DNA from: Thalassotalea eurytherma
GTDB taxonomy: Bacteria > Pseudomonadota > Gammaproteobacteria > Enterobacterales > Alteromonadaceae
NCBI RefSeq assembly: GCF_030161415.1
Contig: NZ_BSSU01000011.1
Coordinates: forward strand, 62,001 to 126,000
Reading direction: 5' to 3'
Length of the DNA stretch: 64,000 nt
Under the pieces are notes generated by a model, which had not been told where the DNA came from, searched no databases, and saw nothing but the letters and a program-made list of their open reading frames with translations. The translations under genes and the position numbers were made by a program. How positions within the stretch are numbered: position 1 is the first letter of the stretch; the number at the start of each line of letters is the position of its first letter. Shown here piece after piece: positions 45,141-52,845 of the stretch.

Positions 45141-45563
45141 ATCAAATATTTAAGCTTTTTATTTTTGCTAGTAGGGTTGGTGTATGTTGGGCGTGTAGAT
45201 GCTGCAGTCATCATTAGTCATTCCTCAATTGAAACTAAGCAATTATCAACATCTCAACTTCGTCGCATTTACACCATGCGACAAACAACATGGGCCAATG
45301 GTCAGGCTATTGTTGTTTATACACTTCCGAGCTCACATCCTGTTCATCAAGAATTTACTAAAAAAGAGCTCAAAATCTTTCCATATCAACTCGACAAAAT
45401 GTGGATCAAGTTGACGTTTTCTGGTTTGGCAAAACCACCTATTAAGGTCAATACCATGGAGGAGTTAATAGACGCGGTTAAGTCAACACCGGGCGCAATC
45501 GGTTATGTAAATCAAAATGCCTCATTAGATGGTCTGAATGTTATTGCAATGGAGGCAAAGTAA
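45141..45563 (+). CDS. small PstS-like substrate-binding protein, apparent ATC start
   Basis: Periplasmic protein of about 140 aa resembling the short 'phosphate ABC transporter substrate-binding protein' family: LSTSQLRRIYTMRQTTWANGQ, FTKKELKIFPYQLDKMWIKL and STPGAIGYVNQNA are typical of one PBP lobe. The signal peptide (KYLSFLFLLVGLVYVGRVDAA) is only complete when read from an ATC at 45141, which has AAGGGA 6 nt upstream. No ATG, GTG or TTG lies in frame upstream; the first canonical start is TTG 45165, inside the signal peptide. Either ATC is used or the ATG has mutated. It has no transporter partners, so a sensing role with the downstream genes is more likely. Confidence 0.75.
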   Translation: MKYLSFLFLLVGLVYVGRVDAAVIISHSSIETKQLSTSQLRRIYTMRQTTWANGQAIVVYTLPSSHPVHQEFTKKELKIFPYQLDKMWIKLTFSGLAKPPIKVNTMEELIDAVKSTPGAIGYVNQNASLDGLNVIAMEAK

Positions 45564-45565
45564 CA

Positions 45566-46753
45566 GTGAAAAAATTATTCCCAACGATAAGTATTTTAGC
45601 GCTTAGTCTGTTTTCAACAGTTGTTAGTGCATCAGAAAAATTACAATGGCATGGCTTTATTGCACAAGGCCTTATTCAAGCTAAAGATACTAATTATATA
45701 AACGACGATGGTGATGTCTCTACAGAGCTTACCGAAGTAGGTTTAAACCTTTCTTACCAAATTAACCAGCAATTACGTTTCGCAGCTCAAGCGGTATACA
45801 TCAATGGCGGTAATCGGTATAACGAAGGTGGTCGAGTCGATTACTTTATGTTGGATTGGCACGCTTATAGTGATGAAAACGACAACACGCATATTTATGT
45901 TGGCCGTATCAAAAACTACACCTATTTATATTCGAGCGTTCGCGATGTGCCGATGGCACGACCTAGTATCATTCTTCCACAGGGGATGTATTTTGACGCC
46001 ACCCGTGATTTAAGTGTTGGTGGTGACGGGGTGTATATTAATCACAAACATGATTCGGAAAATTACGGACATTTTGATTTCAATATTTCCTCAAGCCAGT
46101 CTGAAATCTCTGATAAGCAAAAGCAGATTATGCTTGGAGACTTCGCCACCGGCGATTTAGATCACAAATTAGATGTTCAATCGAGTGTTTACTGGCAACC
46201 TTCTGATTTCTCACCTTGGCGTTTTGGTCTTGGTGCATTAACCGCCGAATTTGATTATGAAAAGGGTACTGGCGACGCTTTTTCTGATGGTAAATTAGTG
46301 CTGCAACGATATACGGCTAACTTCAACTATGAAGGGGAGTATTGGGAGTTTAGCGGTGAAGTGATGCAAGAACGTTTTCGTTTAGAAAATTTATATTTTG
46401 ATGGTTCTCTTGTCGATCGCTTTAGCCAAGGTATCTATGGTCAAGCACGTTATAATTTTACTGATAAATTAAGTGTGCTAGGACGAGCAGAGCGTTTTTA
46501 CGGTAATAAAGATGATCGTGATGGCAAAACGTTAGAAGCTAGTTCAGGTGGTTTGATTCCTCGTTATTTTGCCTATCAACATACCTTAACCTTAGGGATG
46601 AGTTATGATTTTCAGCCCAATCTTCGATTACAATTAGAAAATCACTGGATTAAAGGTGCAGCCCGCCTGACGCCAATTATCTTGCCTGACCCTGTTACGA
46701 ATAATAAAGAAGATTGGCAAGTGTGGGCATTGCAATTGATGTATTGGTTCTAA
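45566..46753 (+). CDS. outer-membrane porin-like barrel protein
   Basis: 395 aa with a signal peptide (about 1-22, ending VVSA). The mature part begins LQWHGFIAQGLIQA, then continues as alternating amphipathic strands and ends VWALQLMYWF with the C-terminal aromatic typical of BAM substrates. GTG start at 45566 with GGAGG upstream, 2 nt after the PstS-like stop. The tight spacing with the binding protein and the GGDEF-EAL gene suggests a joint uptake/sensing module. The substrate is unknown. Confidence 0.82.
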   Translation: MKKLFPTISILALSLFSTVVSASEKLQWHGFIAQGLIQAKDTNYINDDGDVSTELTEVGLNLSYQINQQLRFAAQAVYINGGNRYNEGGRVDYFMLDWHAYSDENDNTHIYVGRIKNYTYLYSSVRDVPMARPSIILPQGMYFDATRDLSVGGDGVYINHKHDSENYGHFDFNISSSQSEISDKQKQIMLGDFATGDLDHKLDVQSSVYWQPSDFSPWRFGLGALTAEFDYEKGTGDAFSDGKLVLQRYTANFNYEGEYWEFSGEVMQERFRLENLYFDGSLVDRFSQGIYGQARYNFTDKLSVLGRAERFYGNKDDRDGKTLEASSGGLIPRYFAYQHTLTLGMSYDFQPNLRLQLENHWIKGAARLTPIILPDPVTNNKEDWQVWALQLMYWF

Positions 46754-46754
46754 T

Positions 46755-49184
46755 ATGAAAAAGTTTTTTGTTAGTGTTTCATTTAAGCTTGTTTCCATCT
46801 TAGTTGGCACCTTGTTATGTATCAGTGTGTTTTACTCATGGTTATCATTCGTTAAGTTAGAGTCTGAATATGCCAAACTTCAACAAGAAGCGTTGGAGCA
46901 GGGGCGTTATTTTTTCCAATTGCAAACGAAGCAGCTTGTTACGGAGCTTCAAACGTTAGTGGAGTGGTACGCAGATCCCGATCAAGGGCGGGCGAATCAC
47001 GATTTCAACGCGCTAGGTCAGGTGTTTAATCAACAATTTGAAAAGATGCAGCTACATCTTGATATTGAGGATATTTGGCTACTACAACGCAATAATGTGG
47101 CATTTAGTACATCACCATTAACCAATGAAGTTAGGCAAATTAGCCAACAAGTGCAGTTCAAACAGCAACCTATTTCAAAAATTGTTTGTGAAGATAAGTG
47201 TTTTCAGGCTGTTGGTTTGCCTATTATGAATGCGCAAGGTGACGAAGCCGCCATTATTTTAAAAGCAAATATGAGTGACAATCTAATGTCATTCAATGAG
47301 CTGTTTGGTGGCGATGTTGCTGTATTTCGAGTGCCTCATAAAGCAGGTATTGCAAATGCTGAAGTATTACTAAGTACTGACAACAGGCTAATTGATCATA
47401 TAAAAACGTTAAAAGTCGATAATGAAAATATTGATAGCATCATGGAAAACGGGTTGAACTTTACTTTTCAAGAGCGCTATTACTTAGTTAACTTTCTTCC
47501 ATTAACCCTTAATGAAAATGGTTTTTTCAATTTAATATTGATTGAAGATTTAACCCAATACACGCAAGAAAACCAACTGTACCGAAATAAGTTCTTGGCC
47601 GCAGTGATTGCTTTTTTATTGCTGGTGAGCTTTATCGTTTATGTACTTTCTCGTTCATTTACCGATCGCTTAGTAACCCTTGCAGACTTTTTACCATTGT
47701 TGGCTAAAAAGCAATTTACTGATTTTCGAAAAGCTGAATTCAAGCGTAAAAACTGGTTTAGTGATGAGTTAGATACGGTAATAGAGTCGGCGACGATGCT
47801 GAGCTACCAGCTTGAAAAACTTAATTTAAAAGTGAATTTGAAAACCAATGAGTTAGAAAATATTGCAATGTATGATCTGCTTACCGGTTTACCAAATCGC
47901 AATATGCTTAATTTCGAATTAAAGAAAAGCCTAGCTAAATTGCAATATAGTACGCATGGGTTTGCACTATTATTTTTAGATTTAGATGACTTTAAAAAAG
48001 TTAACGATAGTTATGGTCATAGTGAAGGTGACAAATTGCTCGTTGAAGCCGCTCAACGACTTAATGCCTGTGCTCGAAATATTGATGTTGTTTGTCGTTT
48101 TGGTGGTGATGAATTTGTCATTATTTTGAGTCAGTTAAGTACTGAAAGTGAAGGTAAAGCGCTTGCTGATGAGTTTTTGAAACAGTTTAAATCAGGTATC
48201 AAACTTGAGGAAAACACCTTCTACGTATCTTCAAGTTTAGGCATGGTTTATTGTGCTGATCCTGATGCATCGCCAGACGATTTAATCTCTTCTGCAGATA
48301 TTGCGATGTACGAAGCGAAAATGAATGGCGGTGACCAATGTTTTGTCTACGATCCTAAAATGTATCAGCGTGTGGCACACCGTGTCATGATGGAAGGCGA
48401 TGTGAGAACTGCATTGCTTGAGCATCAGTTTAGCCTAGCATTACAACCTCAAATCGAAGCAAATACTAATCGCTTTATCGGTTTTGAAGCATTGCTTCGT
48501 TGGAAACATCCTGAACGCGGTATGATTTCACCAGACGACTTCATACCTGTTTTAGAGAACTCAGAGCAAATGATTGAGTTAGGATACTGGGTTGTTCGTC
48601 GCTGTTTTGAATTAGTACGTAACTTTATACAGCTTGGCTATTCAGATATTAAAGTGGCAATCAACTTGTCAGCAAATCAATTCTTAGATCCTAATTTATC
48701 GCCATTTTTGACTAATTTACTGCAAGCCTATGAATTAGACGCTAAGCATTTTGAGTTAGAACTTACTGAACAAACCTTAGTGGAAGATATTGATAAAGCA
48801 ATTGCCGTAATGGTTACGCTTAGAGAATATGGTTTTAGTTTTGCCATCGATGATTTTGGAACAGGCTACTCGTCACTAGCCTATTTAAAAAGAATGCCGG
48901 TCGATATTATTAAAATAGATAAGAGTTTTGTTTTCGGTATGCTAGAAAATAATGCCGATTATCAGATTATTATGTCGACCATTGCCATGGTGAAAAGTTT
49001 AGATCTGAAAGTGGTCGCAGAAGGGGTTGAGACCGGCGCTCAAATGCGTAGCCTTGAAGAGAATGGTTGTGATTATTTCCAAGGGTATTATTTTGCTAAG
49101 CCTGTACCTGAAGACGAAATAATAGAATACATTCAAGAGCAATTTCGCCATGGCGTTTGGAGTAATACCGAAGTCTACCAATAG
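46755..49184 (+). CDS. membrane GGDEF-EAL protein (c-di-GMP turnover)
   Basis: 809 aa. TM1 about 9-31, a periplasmic sensor of about 240 residues, TM2 about 277-299, a HAMP-like linker, GGDEF domain (about 370-530) and EAL domain (about 545-795). The GGDEF signature is RFGGDEFVIIL, with an RNID inhibitory-site motif five residues ahead. The EAL side has FEALLRWKHPE, NLSANQF, LELTEQTL, IDDFGTGYSSL, IKIDKSFV and VAEGVET. Both catalytic sites look intact, so it could synthesise and/or degrade c-di-GMP. It starts 1 nt after the porin stop. Confidence 0.93.
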   Translation: MKKFFVSVSFKLVSILVGTLLCISVFYSWLSFVKLESEYAKLQQEALEQGRYFFQLQTKQLVTELQTLVEWYADPDQGRANHDFNALGQVFNQQFEKMQLHLDIEDIWLLQRNNVAFSTSPLTNEVRQISQQVQFKQQPISKIVCEDKCFQAVGLPIMNAQGDEAAIILKANMSDNLMSFNELFGGDVAVFRVPHKAGIANAEVLLSTDNRLIDHIKTLKVDNENIDSIMENGLNFTFQERYYLVNFLPLTLNENGFFNLILIEDLTQYTQENQLYRNKFLAAVIAFLLLVSFIVYVLSRSFTDRLVTLADFLPLLAKKQFTDFRKAEFKRKNWFSDELDTVIESATMLSYQLEKLNLKVNLKTNELENIAMYDLLTGLPNRNMLNFELKKSLAKLQYSTHGFALLFLDLDDFKKVNDSYGHSEGDKLLVEAAQRLNACARNIDVVCRFGGDEFVIILSQLSTESEGKALADEFLKQFKSGIKLEENTFYVSSSLGMVYCADPDASPDDLISSADIAMYEAKMNGGDQCFVYDPKMYQRVAHRVMMEGDVRTALLEHQFSLALQPQIEANTNRFIGFEALLRWKHPERGMISPDDFIPVLENSEQMIELGYWVVRRCFELVRNFIQLGYSDIKVAINLSANQFLDPNLSPFLTNLLQAYELDAKHFELELTEQTLVEDIDKAIAVMVTLREYGFSFAIDDFGTGYSSLAYLKRMPVDIIKIDKSFVFGMLENNADYQIIMSTIAMVKSLDLKVVAEGVETGAQMRSLEENGCDYFQGYYFAKPVPEDEIIEYIQEQFRHGVWSNTEVYQ

Positions 49185-49186
49185 CA

Positions 49187-49702
49187 ATGAAAACACTAAA
49201 GTTATTGAGGCATGCTAAGTCTGATTGGCACACACCATATGATGATGACAAATTGCGTGGCCTCAATAGCAGAGGCCATCGCGATATTGCACGTATTGCA
49301 CCTTTACTGAGTAGCTATTTAATCTCATCACAGTCGATCCTTGTCAGTGCTGCGCATCGAGCACAGTTAACGATTCAGGGTATCGCTGATATGCCCTCAC
49401 CAGAGAACGAAGCGCCACTCAATTGGACGGTTGATGAGTCTCTTTACACCTTTTCAATGACTCACTTATTGTCGTTGTTAGGCAACATATCAAATGATTT
49501 TACTGATATCTGCTTTGTGGGGCATAACCCTGCTTTTATAGAGCTCATTAACTACCTTGTTATGCCGCCGCTCGATAACTTTCCTACATGTGGTTTTATC
49601 GAGATGAAACTTCAGATTCATTCATGGCAGGATATCAAGGAAGGTTGTGGCAAAGTGTCTTTTTATCTAACACCTAAGCAAATAAAAAAAGGGTCAGTGT
49701 AA
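49187..49702 (+). CDS. sixA: SixA-like phosphohistidine phosphatase
   Basis: 171 aa histidine-phosphatase-superfamily protein; SixA dephosphorylates phosphohistidine on HPt domains or the nitrogen PTS. The catalytic motif is LLRHAKSDWHTPYDDD (His8), with SAAHRAQLT and VGHNPAFIEL supplying the second Arg and His. It begins 2 nt after the GGDEF-EAL stop, probably as the fourth gene of the operon. Its stop lies inside the terminator stem. Confidence 0.85.
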   Translation: MKTLKLLRHAKSDWHTPYDDDKLRGLNSRGHRDIARIAPLLSSYLISSQSILVSAAHRAQLTIQGIADMPSPENEAPLNWTVDESLYTFSMTHLLSLLGNISNDFTDICFVGHNPAFIELINYLVMPPLDNFPTCGFIEMKLQIHSWQDIKEGCGKVSFYLTPKQIKKGSV

Positions 49703-49723
49703 TGATATACACTGACCCTTTTT
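49684..49723. terminator. bidirectional terminator between sixA and MITE B/fba
   Basis: GGGTCAGTGTA / TACACTGACCC perfect 11-bp stem, A-rich on the left and T-rich on the right, so a T-run follows on both strands. The sixA stop codon is inside it. Confidence 0.88.
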
Positions 49724-49748
49724 ATGTCTATTGATATACGTTCGATTA

Positions 49749-49914
49749 GGGGCTGTTGATCTTTAATTTTAGCCAAAGCCCTTTGGGTTGACTTGAAAAA
49801 GCGATATTCTTTGTTGCTTAAAGTGTATTTGGAACAACCAAACATTACTTTAAGCGCCGCGAATCTCATCTTTTTCAAGGTAACAGAGTTACAAACTGAA
49901 AGATCAACAGACCC
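49749..49914. mobile_element. MITE copy B (166 bp, reverse orientation to copy A)
   Basis: Terminal inverted repeats GGGGCTGTTGATCTTT (left) and AAAGATCAACAGACCC (right) differ at one base. TA flanks both ends (49747-49748, 49915-49916). Its reverse complement matches copy A over about 146 bp with 6 differences and over the last 25 bp with 2. It lacks the 98 bp lying between GGCTAA repeats in copy A, consistent with deletion by recombination of that repeat. It occupies the space directly behind the fba stop. Confidence 0.88.
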
Positions 49915-50990
49915 TAATATCTATCGAGACAGTTTAAATCATCGAAACAAGTGACAAGTCGTTTTGTCATACTTTGTTCAGCATGCTTTAACCACGCACG
50001 CGGATCATAAAACTTTTTGTTCGGTTTATCGTCGCCGTCTGGGTTACCAATTTGGCCTTGTAGGTAATCTTTGTTATCAGTGTAGTAGTTTTTCACACCT
50101 TCCCAAGTAGCCCATTGTGTATCCGTATCAATGTTCATCTTAATGACGCCATAATCAATTGCGTCACGGATATCTGATAATTCAGAGCCAGAACCGCCAT
50201 GAAAAACAAAATTTAATGGCTTAGCATGTAAACCAAACTTTTCCTCAACATACTTTTGTGAGTTATGCAAGATTAACGGTGTGAGCTGAACGTTGCCTGG
50301 CTTGTATACACCATGAACATTGCCGAAAGATGCTGCAATGGTAAAGTCTTCAGAAACCGCATTGAGTATCTCGTAAGCATAGGCTACATCTTCAGGTTGT
50401 GTGTATAACGCACTGCTATCTAGGTGTGAGTTATCTACGCCATCTTCTTCACCACCAGTACAGCCTAACTCAATTTCAAGCGTCATACCCATTTTAGTCA
50501 TGCGCGTTAAGTATTGCTTGCAGGTTGTAATGTTATCTTCAAGTGACTCAACTGATAAATCTATCATATGTGAGCTAAATAATGGTTTACCTGTTTGCTC
50601 AAAATGGCTTTCGCTTGCTTCGAGCATGCCATCAATCCAAGGCAATAGTTCACGACTAGCATGGTCGGTATGCAAAATAACAGGTATGCCATAAAATTTG
50701 GCAACTTGATGCACATAGTGAGCAGCTGCAATACCACCTGCTACGGCAGAATCGTTACTTGATAATCCCACGCTCTTCCCTAAGAAAAAGCTTGCACCAC
50801 CATGTGATAATTGAATGATTATTGGTGAGTTGACTTCTTTTGCTGCAGCGAGTGCAGCATTAATTGAGTGGCTACCAATAATATTAACGGCTGGATAGGC
50901 AAAGTTATTTGCCTTCGCGTAGTCGAGTAAAGTTTTAACACCTTTTTGTGTTGCAACACCTGGTGCAACTAAGTTAGATAAACGCTCCAT
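49914..50990 (-). CDS. fba: class II fructose-bisphosphate aldolase
   Basis: 358 aa zinc-dependent class IIA aldolase (E. coli FbaA 359 aa), acting in glycolysis and gluconeogenesis. Zinc and catalytic motifs: ILHTDHASRELLPW, IELGCTGGEEDGVDN, SFGNVHGVYKPGNV, FVFHGGSGS and MNIDTDTQWATWEG. The stop codon TAG takes its last base from MITE copy B. It lies 8 nt downstream of the broken eda frame instead of behind pgk, so it is not in the common epd-pgk-fba operon. Confidence 0.95.
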   Translation of the reverse strand: MERLSNLVAPGVATQKGVKTLLDYAKANNFAYPAVNIIGSHSINAALAAAKEVNSPIIIQLSHGGASFFLGKSVGLSSNDSAVAGGIAAAHYVHQVAKFYGIPVILHTDHASRELLPWIDGMLEASESHFEQTGKPLFSSHMIDLSVESLEDNITTCKQYLTRMTKMGMTLEIELGCTGGEEDGVDNSHLDSSALYTQPEDVAYAYEILNAVSEDFTIAASFGNVHGVYKPGNVQLTPLILHNSQKYVEEKFGLHAKPLNFVFHGGSGSELSDIRDAIDYGVIKMNIDTDTQWATWEGVKNYYTDNKDYLQGQIGNPDGDDKPNKKFYDPRAWLKHAEQSMTKRLVTCFDDLNCLDRY

Positions 50991-50998
50991 GAAAATCC

Positions 50999-51560
50999 CT
51001 ATGAGTTAGCATGTTTGCAGGCTTCAGTAATATTATGCCATTGTTTTTGCTCAACCCAAACTTTTGTTGAAATCCATGTGCCACCAACAGCAAAACAGTT
51101 TGAAAGCGATAAATGATTTTCTTTGTTTTGTTGCTTAACACCGCCCGTTGGGCAAAAGCTTACTTGCGGGAACAAGCTGCTCATTGCTTGAATGAAGCTA
51201 GGTCCACCAGATAACGATGCTGGGAAAAGCTTAACTTCAGTATAACCATGCTCTGTGGCTAATAACAAATCGGAAGTCGTCGAAATACCGGGTAAGACAG
51301 GAATTGTTAAACCAGATAAGTGTTTAATAAGACTTTCTGAAATAGCAGGTGTCACAATGCAGTCAGCTTTTGCATCCAGTGCCTGTTTTAATGTTTCTGG
51401 CGACGTAATCGTGCCTGCACCTACCTTCATTTCAGGTAGTGCTTTTTTGATAGCGATTAATGCATCAATAGATGCTTGCGTGCGCAGTACCACCGCCACT
51501 ACATCAATATCAGCATCAGCCATTGCTTTAGCAATAGCGACACCTTCCTCTGCAGTATCA
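50999..51560 (-). pseudogene. eda: broken KDPG/KHG aldolase gene
   Basis: The open part (ATG 51523) encodes 174 residues matching Eda from its second strand on: KVGAGTITSPETLKQAL, VLPGISTTSDLLLATEHGY, VKLFPASLSGG with the Schiff-base Lys, and FCPTGGV. The normal ~210-aa enzyme needs about 35 more N-terminal residues. The same frame continues upstream as ADTAEEGVAIAKA, typical Eda sequence, but is cut by a TAA. The catalytic Glu of the VLEVTLRT motif is Ala here (VVAVVLRT). Both losses argue for an inactive gene. Also, the fragment is fused at 51560 to a kinase relic. Confidence 0.8.
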
Positions 51561-51671
51561 GCTTAAGTGTGCGCCTAAATAGCAACCGTTAAATCAATCG
51601 CCGGCTGAAGTCGTATCAACTGCGTTATCGATCGGAGCAATTGGATGAATTTGTTTTAAGTTGTTTGCCAT
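51558..51671 (-). pseudogene. kdgK: remnant of a 2-keto-3-deoxygluconate kinase (PfkB family)
   Basis: Reading from 51671 the minus strand gives NNLKQIHPIAPIDNAVDTTSAG then D-stop-FNGCYLGAHLS. VDTTSAGD-x-FNG is the catalytic/anion-hole motif of PfkB sugar kinases, in the form typical of KDG kinases. A TGA replaces the Ser codon in the motif and another stop follows within 12 codons. Only about 37 codons survive between the DEH-reductase-like relic and eda. Confidence 0.7.
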
Positions 51672-51734
51672 TGAAGTGATATTTTAGACTCAGTACCTCA
51701 GTCATCAACCATCTGTAAAAAGTACCCTAAATCT

Positions 51735-51812
51735 TTATTTGCAAGTTTTCGACCATGTTACCGCCCATAAGGCCCAGGCCGATAAATCAATTAGTGGCTT
51801 TGTCGTATTCAT
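51735..51812 (-). pseudogene. N-terminal remnant of a beta-hydroxyacid dehydrogenase (DEH reductase/GarR-like)
   Basis: ATG at 51812 starts MNTTKPLI; after a one-base frame change the minus strand continues FIGLGLMGGNMVENLQ and stops. FIGLGxMGxxMxxNL is the N-terminal NAD(P)-binding loop of the 3-hydroxyisobutyrate/tartronate semialdehyde reductase family, which includes 4-deoxy-L-erythro-5-hexoseulose uronate (DEH) reductase of alginate degraders. Frameshift and truncation leave about 25 residues. Confidence 0.65.
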
Positions 51813-52132
51813 TCCTAAAAAATTTTCAGTTCACTCTACCCGAATTGAACAAATAAAAATGTCGGTAAATTAACTATTCTTACTATTCAATATTTACGAC
51901 TCGCGGCCTTCGGTTAGTAAAACAACGAGCAACAGCGATATGCGAATTTTTTAGCGAAGGTTAGCGCTTTGAGGGGGCTTTATTTCTATGTGTTGGGTTG
52001 CAAGCCAATTTGTGTTTTTTGATAATACAATGTTGTAATTCCTCTTGTTTGGCTTTAGGGAGTGGATGCGTGCTTGGGAAAATCTAAAATGAATGGGATA
52101 ATAATGTTTTAAATGACCTAACGAAGCGACAG
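51813..52132. other. intergenic stretch before ung
   Basis: About 320 bp. Several short frames exist on the minus strand but none has a ribosome site or a recognisable family. It probably contains the ung promoter and further untraceable debris of the decayed cluster. Confidence 0.5.
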
Positions 52133-52795
52133 ATGAATACTTGGGCAGAGCTAATATCTTGTGAAAAACAAAAAACATATTTAGTTGATACGTATAGCTA
52201 CATACAGAAAAGAACGGCGCAAGGCATAGAGGTTTTCCCGCAGGAAAGGGACATATTTACGGCATTTGAGCTTACCCCCTTAGAGCACGTCAAAGTCGTT
52301 ATCTTAGGCCAAGATCCCTATCACGGCGCGGGGCAAGCTCACGGGCTATGCTTTTCGGTAAATGAAGGTATTACTGTACCGCCGTCACTACGTAATATAT
52401 ATAAAGAATTAGCGGTTGATATCGATGACTTTGTTATACCAATGCATGGCAACTTAACGTCATGGGCAAAGCAAGGCGTATTAATGTTAAACACGGTGTT
52501 AACGGTTGAGGCTGGTGAAGCTCATTCTCATAAAAAACTAGGTTGGGAAAAGTTTACTGATGTGGTTATCGACACCTTGAATCAGCAAACCTCACCGATA
52601 ATCTTTATTTTATGGGGGGCACACGCACAGAAGAAAGGGAAACATATTGACCAAAACAAACACAAGGTATTAGCTGGGCCACATCCATCTCCGCTGTCAG
52701 CGCATCGTGGTTTTTTTGGCTGTCGTCACTTTTCACAAGCGAACCAATATTTAGTTGAATTAGGTAAGTCACCTATTGACTGGAAAATTAGCTAA
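52133..52795 (+). CDS. ung: uracil-DNA glycosylase
   Basis: 220 aa family 1 enzyme removing uracil from DNA. The water-activating motif GQDPYHG at 59-65 (Asp61) and the DNA-intercalation motif [13 protein letters not shown] near 184-196 are intact. Other signatures are [17 protein letters not shown] and [12 protein letters not shown]. Length matches E. coli (229). The gene converges with dsbD. Confidence 0.96.
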   Translation: MNTWAELISCEKQKTYLVDTYSYIQKRTAQGIEVFPQERDIFTAFELTPLEHVKVVILGQDPYHGAGQAHGLCFSVNEGITVPPSLRNIYKELAVDIDDFVIPMHGNLTSWAKQGVLMLNTVLTVEAGEAHSHKKLGWEKFTDVVIDTLNQQTSPIIFILWGAHAQKKGKHIDQNKHKVLAGPHPSPLSAHRGFFGCRHFSQANQYLVELGKSPIDWKIS

Positions 52796-52824
52796 TAAAA
52801 AGCAGCGTTTACATACGCTGCTTC
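52796..52824. terminator. terminator between ung and dsbD
   Basis: AGCAGCGT-TTACAT-ACGCTGCT stem. The minus-strand side is followed by TTTTTATTA (strong, for dsbD); the plus side by TCTT (weak). Confidence 0.8.
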
Positions 52825-52845
52825 TTAATGCGAGTAACGTTTTGC

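Noticed and set aside
49663-49878. 71-codon minus-strand ORF over the sixA end and MITE B
   Set aside because: It runs through a terminator stem and the MITE. The related frame in copy A diverges by non-conservative changes and ends elsewhere, so it is a by-product of the repeat.
51255-51566. 103-codon plus-strand ORF opposite eda
   Set aside because: Low-complexity Ala/Ser/Thr translation typical of an antisense shadow of a coding region.
51951-52178. 75-codon minus-strand ORF before ung
   Set aside because: It overlaps the ung start, has no ribosome site and matches no family I recognise. Possibly debris of the decayed cluster but not supportable.
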